The notes under the pieces: model-generated
What the model was told of the DNA's origin: nothing
Database searches by the model: none
The model's input: the letters and a program-made list of their open reading frames with translations, nothing else
Assembly: GCF_007992495.1 (NCBI RefSeq)
Contig: NZ_BKAJ01000133.1
Coordinates: forward strand, 1-42,064
Source: Reyranella soli
GTDB taxonomy: Bacteria > Pseudomonadota > Alphaproteobacteria > Reyranellales > Reyranellaceae
DNA length: 42,064 nt
Reading direction: 5' to 3'
Shown here: piece after piece, positions 24,845 to 32,849 of the stretch
Layout: each line of letters starts with the position of its first letter
Position numbering within the stretch: the first letter of the stretch is position 1
Program-made: the position numbers and the translations under genes

Positions 24845-25820
24845 GGTGCGCATCGCCATCCTGGGCGCCGGCAGCATGGGGACCGTGCATGCGGCCGCCT
24901 ACGCCAACATGGCCGAGGTGTCCGTGGCGGGCGTGTTCTCGCGCGATCCAGCACGTGCTGCGGCCGTCACCGGAATCTGCAAGGCGCGGCCCTTCACCGA
25001 CGCCGCCGCATTGATCCAGCGCGACGATATCGACGCCATCGACGTCTGCCTGCCGAGCGCCGTTCATCATGACGTCGTGATCTCGGCTCTCGAACACGGC
25101 AAGCACGTCTTTTGCGAAAGCCCCTTGGCGCTCGACCTCGACCAGGCGCAGCGCATGCGCGACGCCGCCCGCCGCGCCGGGCGACTGCTGCAGGTCGGCC
25201 TGCTCATGCGTTCGGTCAGCGCCTATGGTCACGTCGAGGCGGTGGCGCGGTCGGGTGAACACGGGCGGCTGCTCAGCATCACGACGTGGCGGCTGGGCTC
25301 CTACCTGCATGCCGATGCACCCGACCGCAAGGCGCACTACGGCGACCCGTCGACCGAGCTGATGACGTTCGACTTCGATTTCGTCCATTGGTTGATGGGC
25401 GAGCCGCAGTCCCTTTCGGCCAGCGCCGCGCATGCGCCGGACGGACGGCCGGGCGAGATTTCCGCCGTGTTGAGCTACCCGGGTGGCCGTCACGCGACCG
25501 TCATCGCCAGCGGACTGATGCCACCCACCTCACCCTTCACCGTTGGCTTCCGCGCCCTGTTCGAGCGAGCAGCCTTCGCGCATCTCACCACTTTCAGCGA
25601 GATCCCGCCGAAGAGCAGCTTCACCATCACCGCCGGCACCACGCCCGCCCGTCCCGTGCCAGTTGCCGCGCGCAACCCTTACGAGGTCGAGCTGCAGCAT
25701 TTCATCGACTGCATCAAAGGCCGCGCCGATCCGGCGCTGCTCGACGCCGATCGCGCCATCGAAGCCCTGCATCTGTCGCTGGTGACGCAACGCGCGATCG
25801 ACAGCTTCACGAGCGCGTGA
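24837..25820 (+). CDS. Gfo/Idh/MocA family oxidoreductase with altered EKP motif
   Basis: A 327-residue NAD(P)-dependent oxidoreductase: Rossmann motif GAGSMG (10-15), then the C-terminal beta-sheet domain with DFDFVHWLMG. The conserved EKP motif, whose Lys is catalytic in most of the family, reads E94-S95-P96 (CESPLAL). Substrates in this family are usually sugars, inositols or related polyols; none can be named here. The TTG at 24837 is chosen because AAAGGAGG ends 5 bases upstream; an in-frame GTG at 24846 is too far from it. The start lies inside the end of the LytTR gene. Confidence 0.88.
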   Translation: MAEVRIAILGAGSMGTVHAAAYANMAEVSVAGVFSRDPARAAAVTGICKARPFTDAAALIQRDDIDAIDVCLPSAVHHDVVISALEHGKHVFCESPLALDLDQAQRMRDAARRAGRLLQVGLLMRSVSAYGHVEAVARSGEHGRLLSITTWRLGSYLHADAPDRKAHYGDPSTELMTFDFDFVHWLMGEPQSLSASAAHAPDGRPGEISAVLSYPGGRHATVIASGLMPPTSPFTVGFRALFERAAFAHLTTFSEIPPKSSFTITAGTTPARPVPVAARNPYEVELQHFIDCIKGRADPALLDADRAIEALHLSLVTQRAIDSFTSA

Positions 25821-25887
25821 GGCGAGTTATCCAGAATGCGATCTCTCCGCGTCTAAGACAGGACGCTTCAGCAGGAGGAGGAGATCG

Positions 25888-26679
25888 ATGGCTTCCGGGA
25901 AAAGGCTCGGATACCTCGTCGGTGTGTCGCTGCTGGCCCTCTCCACGAGCGCCGCGACCGCCAAGGCCGCGACCCTGGTCGGCCTCACCGCCGACAACAA
26001 GCTGGTCAAGATCGACACCAGCACCATGGCCGCATCGCCGCCAACGGTGATCACGGGCGCCGACCAGGTCGTCGGCATCGACGTGCGGCCGGCCGACGGC
26101 AAGCTCTACGGCCTGACCGCGGCCGGCCAGCTCGTGGTCATCGACCATGCCAGCGGCAAGGCCACGCCCGGCAGCACCCTGTCGCAGAAGGTGGCGCTGG
26201 GCCCGCGCCCGGTCGTCGACTTCAATCCGGCCGCCGATCGGCTGCGCGTCATCGGCGCCGACGGCCAGAGCCTGCGCATCAACGTCGACGACGGCGCCAC
26301 CATGGTCGACAAGCCGCTGAACTACGACGCAGCCGACGCCAACAACGGCAAAAAGCCGATGGTGGCAGCGGGCGCCTATACCAATTCGAGCAAGGGCGCC
26401 AAGAGCACCGAGCTGTTCCATGTCGACGGCGGCACCGGCGCGCTGGTGCTGCAGAGCCCGCCCAACGACGGCGTGCTGAAGACGCGCGGCGCCGTCGGCG
26501 TGCCCAACCTCGGCGACGCCGTCATGGACATCGACAACGAGGCCGAAGGCAAGAACACCGCCTACCTGATCGCGGGCAGCACGCTCTATACGATCGATCT
26601 CGCGACCGGCAAGGCGACCCAGGTCGGCGCCGTGAAAGGCATGAACGGCAGGTTGATCGATATCGCGGTCTCGAAGTAG
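25888..26679 (+). CDS. DUF4394 domain-containing exported protein
   Basis: A 263-residue protein with a signal peptide (about 1-27, ending ATAKA). The mature part is a beta-propeller-like DUF4394 domain with GLTADNKLVKIDT, the hallmark VGIDVRPADGKLYGL, DFNPAADRLRVIG and a C-terminal LYTIDLATGKATQVG. These proteins are extracytoplasmic and uncharacterised. A strong CAGGAGGAGGAG site precedes the ATG. It converges on the next gene with only 10 bases between stop codons. Confidence 0.9.
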   Translation: MASGKRLGYLVGVSLLALSTSAATAKAATLVGLTADNKLVKIDTSTMAASPPTVITGADQVVGIDVRPADGKLYGLTAAGQLVVIDHASGKATPGSTLSQKVALGPRPVVDFNPAADRLRVIGADGQSLRINVDDGATMVDKPLNYDAADANNGKKPMVAAGAYTNSSKGAKSTELFHVDGGTGALVLQSPPNDGVLKTRGAVGVPNLGDAVMDIDNEAEGKNTAYLIAGSTLYTIDLATGKATQVGAVKGMNGRLIDIAVSK

Positions 26680-26689
26680 TCCGCGACAG

Positions 26690-27232
26690 TCAGCGCTTGA
26701 TCCCGCACAGGCGGCACCAGGCGACCAGGGCCTCGGGGTCCTGAGCCGTGGCGAAGGTGTAGACTTTCGTCACCCGGCCGGATCGCAGCGTGATTGCGAA
26801 AGACTTGGCGTTCGACAGCGTATCGACGAGCGCCGCGCTGGCTACAAGGTCGATCTGGCCATCCTTGCCAGTCGCGTTGCCGCTCACCTGCACTGCCGGG
26901 CGCTGATCGATCCGGATGTCGAGCTCGACGGGCTGTCCCGACGGCAACCTCATGGTCTCGTCGAACAGCGCGTAGCTCGCCTTGCCGCCGTGGCATGCCA
27001 TCATCAGGACAGTGTCCTGACCTGCTCGTGCAAGAACCAGTGCGCCATCCACCGGGGCGCCTTCTTCTTCCGGCCTGACTTGTTCCGAGCCAACTTGCCA
27101 GCCGCCGATCGGCTGGATCTCAATGGTCTTGGCGTCACTGCAGGTATCGGACGCCTGCTCGGCAGCAGCGGGCATCACTGTCCCGCCGAGAACCCCGATC
27201 GCCAACGCGCCGATCGTCAAGATGTGCAACAT
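26690..27232 (-). CDS. Hypothetical exported protein
   Basis: A 180-residue protein with a signal peptide (about residues 1-24, MLHILTIGALAIGVLGG to AAAEQ). The mature part has a paired-Cys pattern (C30 near the N terminus, one Cys in MMACHGGK, and CRLC near the end) and alternating beta strands. It resembles the layout of IalB-like periplasmic proteins, but I do not claim that family. The ATG at 27232 follows GGAGG; the frame is open a further 14 codons without a better site. Two 12-base direct repeats lie upstream (27261-27311). Confidence 0.68.
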   Translation of the reverse strand: MLHILTIGALAIGVLGGTVMPAAAEQASDTCSDAKTIEIQPIGGWQVGSEQVRPEEEGAPVDGALVLARAGQDTVLMMACHGGKASYALFDETMRLPSGQPVELDIRIDQRPAVQVSGNATGKDGQIDLVASAALVDTLSNAKSFAITLRSGRVTKVYTFATAQDPEALVAWCRLCGIKR

Positions 27233-27260
27233 GGGAGCCTCCCCGGCCTTCGCTCCGGGC

Positions 27261-27311
27261 GTAACTGCCGGCACATCGTGGCTGATACAGGGAGGCGCGG
27301 TTACTGCCGGC
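27261..27311. repeat. Pair of 12-base direct repeats upstream of an exported-protein gene
   Basis: GTAACTGCCGGC (27261-27272) and GTTACTGCCGGC (27300-27311) differ at one base and are 39 bases apart, close to four helical turns. They lie in the 101-base gap upstream of the minus-strand gene starting at 27232. A regulator-binding role is possible but unproven. Confidence 0.3.
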
Positions 27312-27333
27312 TTACAGGCACAGGAGATCGGTG

Positions 27334-28377
27334 CTAGCGCCCGCCGCGATCCTCACGCCACAGGTCGAGCTTCTCCTGCACCGGTCGGTCGGAGAAGGAG
27401 AACAGCACCGCCTCGTCATCGGCGCGGTGCTCGACCTTGGCCCAGCTCGGCGCGACGAAATGGTCGCGCTTCTTCCAGCGGAAGATCTTGTCGCCGATCA
27501 CGCTCTCGCCTGAACCCTCGACCACGGAGAACACCGTGCCGTCGGTGCAGCGATAAGGCGCGGTCGTGAAGCCCTTGGGCAGGAGCTGCATGAACGTGCC
27601 CATGGTGGCGATCGGCGCGCCGCCACTCGCCGGATTCACATAGCGCAGCTTGTAGCCGTGGCAGGGATCGGGGGCGCCGGCCTTGGCAAGACCGGCCAGC
27701 GCCTCGCGCGTGCGCGCATAGGGATAGTTGAAGATCGGCGAGGTCTGGCGCGAAGGCTTCCAGTCCACCGGCAGCAGGCCGCTGGCGTATTTGGCGTCCG
27801 ACGTGCCCTCGGGCGCGGTCACGGCCTGCTCGTCGCTCTCGCCGTTCTCGGCGAAGCCCGCGTTGAACATCGCCACCAGGGGGATGTCGAGGCCGTCCAG
27901 CCACACCATCGGCTGCTTGGACTCGTTGCCGTGGTCGTGCCAGGTCCAGGTCGGCGTGATGACGAAGTCGCCCTCGTGCATGATGGTGCGCTCGCCGTCG
28001 ACGGCGGTGTAGGCGCCCTCGCCCTCGACGATGAAGCGCAGCGCCGACTGCGTGTGGCGGTGGCTCGGCGCCACCTCACCGGGCAGGATGAGCTGCAGGC
28101 CGGCATAGAGCGACGGCGTGATGCAGGCGCTGCCCTGCATCGCGGGATTCTCCAGGATCAGCACGCGCCGCACCGCCTCCTTGGCGGTGATCAGCGAGCC
28201 CGATTCCATCAGGTACGGCCGCACCTTGTCGTAGTCCCAGTGGGCCGCCTGGTACTTGGGCGCGGGCTGCGGCGGCACGAGCTGGTGCAGCGATTCCCAG
28301 AGCGGCGCCATCGACAGGCCACCGATGCGCTCGTAGAAGTCGCGGCGCGCATTGTTGCGGGTGGCCGACTGGGACAT
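27334..28377 (-). CDS. gtdA: Gentisate 1,2-dioxygenase (bicupin)
   Basis: A 347-residue bicupin Fe(II) dioxygenase that opens gentisate to maleylpyruvate. The first cupin carries the metal motif H106-x-H108 (PSHRHTQSALRFIVEGEG) and H147 (TWTWHDHGNE); the second cupin is around residues 255-330. The opening FYERIGGLSMAPLWESL and GLQLILPGEVAPSHRHT are typical of GtdA/NagI-type enzymes, and the length agrees. The ATG at 28377 lies 4 bases after the stop of the upstream peptidase-like gene, so they form an operon. Maleylpyruvate isomerase and fumarylpyruvate hydrolase are not in the window. Confidence 0.9.
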   Translation of the reverse strand: MSQSATRNNARRDFYERIGGLSMAPLWESLHQLVPPQPAPKYQAAHWDYDKVRPYLMESGSLITAKEAVRRVLILENPAMQGSACITPSLYAGLQLILPGEVAPSHRHTQSALRFIVEGEGAYTAVDGERTIMHEGDFVITPTWTWHDHGNESKQPMVWLDGLDIPLVAMFNAGFAENGESDEQAVTAPEGTSDAKYASGLLPVDWKPSRQTSPIFNYPYARTREALAGLAKAGAPDPCHGYKLRYVNPASGGAPIATMGTFMQLLPKGFTTAPYRCTDGTVFSVVEGSGESVIGDKIFRWKKRDHFVAPSWAKVEHRADDEAVLFSFSDRPVQEKLDLWREDRGGR

Positions 28378-28381
28378 CGTC

Positions 28382-29215
28382 CTACTCCGCGGCGGCGCGC
28401 ATTGGCGGCACGAGCCGCGACGCAGCACGCGAGCGGCAGGCTGCGGCGAAGGCGTCGAACAGCTTCTTCGACACCGGGTTCTCGAGCGCCCGATGCTCGG
28501 GATGCCACTGCAGGGCCAGCGCGAAGCCCGGCGCATCGGGGACGCTGAAGGCCTCGACCTGACCGTCCTCGGCGACGGCCTCCAACCGCGCCCGCGGCGC
28601 CAGGCGATCGACGCCTTGGGCATGCAGCGAATTCACCTGCACGCGGCGCTCGCCCAGGAGGCGATGCAGCAGGCCGCCTTCGACGATCTCGATATCGTGC
28701 GCCGGCCCGTAGTTGACGTCGATGTCGGACGACTTGGGCGAGCGATGGTCGCGGCGGCCTTCGACCTCGTGCACGAGCTGGTGCAGCGTGCCGCCCAGCG
28801 CCACGTTCACCTCCTGCAGGCCACGGCAGATCGCGAACAGCGGCACGCCGCGGTCGAGGGCGTGCCGGATCAGGGGAAGTGTGGTGGCGTCGCGCGCCGG
28901 ATCGTGCGCCGTGCCTTGCCGGCTCTGCTCACCGCCATAGTGGTACGGCTCGACATTGGACGGGCTGCCGGTCAGCAGCACGCCGTCCAGAGAATCGAGG
29001 AGCCGGTCGAGCGCCTCGGTCATGGCCGCGGCGTCCTCGCCGAATTCAGGGCCAACCGCGGGAATCAGGACCGGCAGGGCGGCGACTGCCTGGATCGCGG
29101 CCCGGACGTACTTGTCGCCAACCGTGTGATGCCAGCCGCCGCGGCCGTTTTCCTTGAGGCAGGCCGTGACCCCTACGAGCGGGCGTAAGGGGGGACGCAG
29201 AGAAGAACGATCCAT
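28382..29215 (-). CDS. Gamma-glutamyl hydrolase-type class-I amidotransferase (peptidase C26, PuuD-like)
   Basis: A 277-residue enzyme of the peptidase C26/class-I glutamine amidotransferase family. The triad is C130 (FAICRGLQEVNVALGG), H238 and E240 (QWHPEH). The prototype PuuD cleaves gamma-glutamyl-GABA. Here the gene directly precedes gentisate dioxygenase, so an aromatic gamma-glutamyl conjugate is a possible substrate, which is inference only. The ATG at 29215 is taken from homology; AAAGGAA is very close to it, so the ribosome site is poorly spaced. It is divergent from secB, with 148 bases between the starts. Confidence 0.87.
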   Translation of the reverse strand: MDRSSLRPPLRPLVGVTACLKENGRGGWHHTVGDKYVRAAIQAVAALPVLIPAVGPEFGEDAAAMTEALDRLLDSLDGVLLTGSPSNVEPYHYGGEQSRQGTAHDPARDATTLPLIRHALDRGVPLFAICRGLQEVNVALGGTLHQLVHEVEGRRDHRSPKSSDIDVNYGPAHDIEIVEGGLLHRLLGERRVQVNSLHAQGVDRLAPRARLEAVAEDGQVEAFSVPDAPGFALALQWHPEHRALENPVSKKLFDAFAAACRSRAASRLVPPMRAAAE

Positions 29216-29363
29216 TTCCTTTGCCAGAGCGTGCAAAAACGTACTGGCTATTCTCTTATTTGGCGGATGGGTTTGCAAATGGCAGCCTGCCGCGCCTGCC
29301 CGCGGCTTGTGCAGTGCAGCCCTGCGTGGTACCGCCCGCCCGCAACAGAGAAAGTAGCAGGCC

Positions 29364-29894
29364 ATGACCAACGCCCCTCCTCCGCCGCAGAACCCGCAGC
29401 CGCCGCAGGGTCAGGCTCCCCAGCAGGCGCCCAATGCGCCGCTGATCATGCACGGCCAGTACATCAAGGACATGAGCTTCGAGAATCCGCGCGCGCCGCA
29501 GAGCCTGATCGAGCAGACCCAGCCGCAGCTCTCGCTCAACGTCCAAGTCACCAACCGCCAGTTCGACGCCAAGACCTTCGAGGTCGCGCTGTCGATCGAG
29601 GCCAATGCCAAGACGCCCAAGGACGAGCCGCTGTTCATGCTCGAGCTGGTCTATGCCGGCACCGTCAGCATCGGCGAGGTGCCGCAGGAAGCCTATGGCC
29701 CCTTGCTGTTCATCGAGACGCCGCGGCTGCTCTTCCCGTTCGCCCGCGCCGTCGTCGCCAACGCCACGCGCGAGGCGGGCTTCCCGCCGCTCAACATCGC
29801 CCCGGTCGACTTCGTGGCACTCTATCGCCAGCAGCTCGAGGCCAACGGCGGCAAGATGCCGGGCATCGCCGGCGGTCCGGTCGGGCACGCCTGA
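29364..29894 (+). CDS. secB: Protein-export chaperone SecB
   Basis: A 176-residue cytoplasmic chaperone that keeps preproteins unfolded and passes them to SecA. The SecB core runs from about residue 27 (LIMHGQYIKDMSFENPRAPQSL) through LELVYAGTVSI to FPPLNIAPVDFVALYRQQ. The first 26 residues form a Pro/Gln-rich extension that E. coli SecB (155 residues) lacks. It lies two genes from dnaQ, as in many alphaproteobacterial origin regions, but here with a carotenoid oxygenase gene between them. Confidence 0.96.
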   Translation: MTNAPPPPQNPQPPQGQAPQQAPNAPLIMHGQYIKDMSFENPRAPQSLIEQTQPQLSLNVQVTNRQFDAKTFEVALSIEANAKTPKDEPLFMLELVYAGTVSIGEVPQEAYGPLLFIETPRLLFPFARAVVANATREAGFPPLNIAPVDFVALYRQQLEANGGKMPGIAGGPVGHA

Positions 29895-29909
29895 GGAAGT
29901 TCAACCGGC

Positions 29910-29933
29910 CGCATCATCGGGTATGATGATGCG
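29910..29933 (+). promoter_or_regulatory. Hairpin directly before the carotenoid oxygenase start codon
   Basis: A 9-bp perfect stem, CGCATCATC paired with GATGATGCG around a 6-base loop, ends two bases before the ATG at 29936. No Shine-Dalgarno-like sequence lies between secB and this start apart from GAGGAAG at 29893-29899, so the stem could bring that site close to the ATG or block initiation. Confidence 0.35.
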
Positions 29934-29935
29934 CC

Positions 29936-31396
29936 ATGCCGTATTCCCGCCGCGACCTCCTGATGCTCGCGGGCCATCTTGGGCTCGCGGGAGCGGTGTT
30001 GCCGCGGCGGGCGCTCGCGGCACCCGACAGACCCATCTCCTTCCTCGAGGCAGGCTTCGCGCCCGTCCATGACGAGCTCGACGTCAAGGACCTCATCGTG
30101 CGCGGCGAGGTCCCGCGCCAGATCGCAGGCGCCTATCTGCGCAACGGTCCCAACCCCGCCTATCCGCCGATCTCCTACACCTACCCGTTCGACGGCGACG
30201 GCATGGTGCACGCCGTCACCTTCGCCGACGGCAAGGCGAGCTACCGCAACCGCTTCGTGACGACCGCAGGCCTGCGCGCCGACCGCCGCGCCGGCCGCAC
30301 GATCTACGGCAGCCTGCTGGCGCCGGTCCCGCCCGATGCGCGCTTCGTGCCGCCGGACGGCGATCCCAGCCCGATCAAGAACGTCGCCAACACCAACGTG
30401 GTGCGCCATGCCGGGCGCATCCTCACGATCTACGAAAGCAACCTGCCCTACGAGATCACATCGACCTTGGAGACCAAGGGCCGCTACGACTTCGCCGGCA
30501 AGCTTTCAGGCGGCATGACGGCGCATCCCAAGATCGATCCGGCCAGCGGCGAGATGCTGATGTTCCGCTATTCGTTGCGACCGCCGTTCCTCGTCTACCG
30601 TGTCGTCGATCCGTCGGGCGCGATCGTATGCGACGTATCGATCGAGACCGGCGCGTCGTTCATGGTGCACGACTTCTCCTTCACCACGAACCATGTCGTG
30701 TTCTTTCTCTGCCCGGTCGTGCTCGACCTGGCCGCCGCCCGGGCGGGCGAGCCGCTGCTGTCATGGCAGCCTGAACGCGGCACGCGCATCGCCGTGATGC
30801 GCCGCGACGGCACGGGCGATGTGAAGTGGTTCACCGACGACGCCTTCTTCGTCTTCCACTTCATGAACGCGCACGAGGCGCAGGGCCGCATCACCGTCGA
30901 CTACGTGCAGCATGGCGCCTTCTTCACTGCGCCCGGCGCGCCGCCCTGCCTGTGGCGTGCCGTCCTCGATCTCGGCGCGGGCTCGATCAAGCGCACGCAG
31001 CTCGACGACCGCGAGAGCGAGTTCCCACGCGTCGACCCGGCGCAGGAAGGCCTTGCCAATCGCTATGGCTGGCTGCCGGTCAGACTCAAAGGCAACCATC
31101 CCGGCACCTTCGGCGCGATCGTCCGCTACGACCTGCAGGCCGGGCGGTCGGCCGTTCACGAATTCGGCCCCGACCGCGAGGTCGGCGAGCCAGTGTTCGT
31201 GCCACGGCCCGATCCGCGCCCCGGGGGCCGCAGCGAGGGCGACGGCTGGATCATGACCTATGTTTATGATCGGACGACCGACGGTTCGGTCCTCGCCATC
31301 CTCGACGCCGTCGACATCGACAAGCCACCGGTCGCCGAGATCGTCATGCCGCGCCGCGTGCCGCACGGCCTGCACGGCAACTGGCTGCCGGCATGA
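29936..31396 (+). CDS. Carotenoid oxygenase family protein, Tat-exported
   Basis: A 486-residue non-heme iron dioxygenase of the RPE65/carotenoid cleavage oxygenase family. The four Fe(II) ligands are H197 (MTAHPKID), H245 (MVHDFSFT), H308 (VFHFMNAHE) and H480 (HGLHGNW). The N terminus SRRDLLMLAGHLGLAGA has a twin-arginine motif, so the folded, metal-loaded enzyme is probably exported by Tat. Family members cleave carotenoid or stilbene double bonds; the substrate here is unknown. It follows secB by 41 bases and ends at a family C palindrome. Confidence 0.92.
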   Translation: MPYSRRDLLMLAGHLGLAGAVLPRRALAAPDRPISFLEAGFAPVHDELDVKDLIVRGEVPRQIAGAYLRNGPNPAYPPISYTYPFDGDGMVHAVTFADGKASYRNRFVTTAGLRADRRAGRTIYGSLLAPVPPDARFVPPDGDPSPIKNVANTNVVRHAGRILTIYESNLPYEITSTLETKGRYDFAGKLSGGMTAHPKIDPASGEMLMFRYSLRPPFLVYRVVDPSGAIVCDVSIETGASFMVHDFSFTTNHVVFFLCPVVLDLAAARAGEPLLSWQPERGTRIAVMRRDGTGDVKWFTDDAFFVFHFMNAHEAQGRITVDYVQHGAFFTAPGAPPCLWRAVLDLGAGSIKRTQLDDRESEFPRVDPAQEGLANRYGWLPVRLKGNHPGTFGAIVRYDLQAGRSAVHEFGPDREVGEPVFVPRPDPRPGGRSEGDGWIMTYVYDRTTDGSVLAILDAVDIDKPPVAEIVMPRRVPHGLHGNWLPA

Positions 31397-31397
31397 T

Positions 31398-31465
31398 TGT
31401 CATCCCGAGCGCAGCGAAGGACCTTTCTTGATCACCAAAGGCCCCTCGCTACGCTCGGGGTGACA
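31398..31465. repeat. Family C intergenic palindrome (copy 3)
   Basis: Arms 31398-31426 and 31437-31465 are inverted repeats with 25 of 29 bases paired around a 10-base loop. The sequence TGTCATCCCGAGCG-AGCGA-GGACCTTT repeats that of copies 1 and 2. It fills the whole gap between the convergent carotenoid oxygenase and dnaQ genes. Confidence 0.8.
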
Positions 31466-31469
31466 GTCG

Positions 31470-32150
31470 TTACGCCGCCGCGAGCCACATAGGCTCCTTG
31501 ATCTGCTTAAGGAACTCGGCGTGCGCCGCCAGCTCGGCCACGCTCGGCGCGTGCGGCCGCGGCGGGCGCACCGGCAGGTTGCTCGCGACCAGCACGGCCG
31601 TCACGCCGCCCGCGATCTCCGCCGCCAGCCCGAGATCGCGCTGCCGGCCGCCGCTCAGCTCGAGATAGACCTCGGCCAAAAGCTCGGAATCGAGCAGAGC
31701 GCCGTGCTTGATGCGGTTGGAATTGTCGATGCTGAAGCGCTCGCAGAGCGCGTCAAGGCTGACACGCTGACCAGGAAACTTGCGCCGCGCGACCGAGACC
31801 GTGTCGACATAGGCGTTCATCAGCTTGGGCTTTCCGACTCGCTCCAGCTCGGCGTTGAGGAAGCCGATGTCGAACTGCGCGTTGTGGATCACCAGCTGGG
31901 CGTCGCCGACGAATTCCAGGAACTCCTCGACCTTGTCGGCGAACAACGGCTTGTCGGCCAGGAACTCGTCGCTCAGCCCGTGAATGTCCTGCGCCCCGGC
32001 GGGCATGATCATTTCCGGGTTGAAGTAGGTGTGGAACGTCTTGCCGGTGGCGACGGTGTTCAAGAGCTCGATGCAGCCCACCTCGACCACGCGATGGCCG
32101 GCCAGTGGATCGAGGCCGGTGGTCTCGGTGTCGAGAACGATTTCGCGCAT
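31470..32150 (-). CDS. dnaQ: DNA polymerase III subunit epsilon
   Basis: A 226-residue 3'-5' proofreading exonuclease of the DnaQ/DEDDh family. Exo I is D7 and E9 (LDTETTGLD), Exo II is around HNAQFDIGFLNAEL, and Exo III is HGALLDSELLAEVY with the catalytic His and Asp. A C-terminal tail binds the polymerase alpha subunit in known cases. AAGGAG lies 5 bases before the ATG at 32150. It is 14 bases downstream of coaE on the same strand, the standard alphaproteobacterial order. Confidence 0.96.
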   Translation of the reverse strand: MREIVLDTETTGLDPLAGHRVVEVGCIELLNTVATGKTFHTYFNPEMIMPAGAQDIHGLSDEFLADKPLFADKVEEFLEFVGDAQLVIHNAQFDIGFLNAELERVGKPKLMNAYVDTVSVARRKFPGQRVSLDALCERFSIDNSNRIKHGALLDSELLAEVYLELSGGRQRDLGLAAEIAGGVTAVLVASNLPVRPPRPHAPSVAELAAHAEFLKQIKEPMWLAAA

Positions 32151-32164
32151 GGACTCCTTGTAGC

Positions 32165-32827
32165 TTACTTCCGGCGCGCGCGGGCAAGCTGGGCTGTGAA
32201 TCGTTCGCGCCATGGATTGGCCGGCCAGAAGCGGCCACGACGCTTCTTCAGTTTCGACACCGCCTTCGCAAGCGCTTGTCGCGTCGGCGCAAGGCCGAAC
32301 CCCGTCGGGATGACGATGGTGGCCTTGCGCCGCTTCAGCGCATCCGGCACTTGCTGGCGCAGGATGCCCTCGAACCGTTCCGTCGACATGCCGGGTCGCG
32401 CCATGACGCGCCGGCGCTGCAGGAACGCCGGCGCGCTCACCACCAGGGTGGCATCGACACGCCGCTCGCCCGCACCCTCGAACAGCAGCGGGATGTCGAG
32501 CACGACCAGCTTCTCGCCACGCCGGGCGGCGCGCTTCAGGAAGGCGCGCTGCCGCTGGCCGACCAGGGGATGGACGATGGCCTCGAGCTTGCGCAGGGCT
32601 TCCTTGTTGCCGAAGACGCGGGCGCCCAACGCCTGGCGGTCGAGCACGCCATCCTTCACCACGCCGGGAAACGCCGCCTCGATAGCCGGCAGCGCTGCAC
32701 CGCCCTTGGCCTGGACGGCATGCACGTTGGCATCGGCGTCGTAAACCGGCACGCCCATCTGCCGCAGCATCTTGGCTGCGGTCGACTTGCCCATGCCGAT
32801 TGAGCCGGTGAGTCCGACGATCATCAT
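32165..32827 (-). CDS. coaE: Dephospho-CoA kinase
   Basis: A 220-residue P-loop kinase that phosphorylates the ribose 3'-OH of dephospho-CoA in the last step of CoA synthesis. The P-loop GSIGMGKST is at residues 8-16, followed by YDADANVHAV and the lid region with RRRVMARPGMSTERFEGIL. The C-terminal extension of about 20 basic residues is a little longer than usual. Two adjacent Met codons (32827 and 32824) make the exact start uncertain by one residue. The quinone oxidoreductase gene ends 22 bases upstream. Confidence 0.96.
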   Translation of the reverse strand: MMIVGLTGSIGMGKSTAAKMLRQMGVPVYDADANVHAVQAKGGAALPAIEAAFPGVVKDGVLDRQALGARVFGNKEALRKLEAIVHPLVGQRQRAFLKRAARRGEKLVVLDIPLLFEGAGERRVDATLVVSAPAFLQRRRVMARPGMSTERFEGILRQQVPDALKRRKATIVIPTGFGLAPTRQALAKAVSKLKKRRGRFWPANPWRERFTAQLARARRK

Positions 32828-32849
32828 TCGCTGAACGCCGGCTCGTGGA

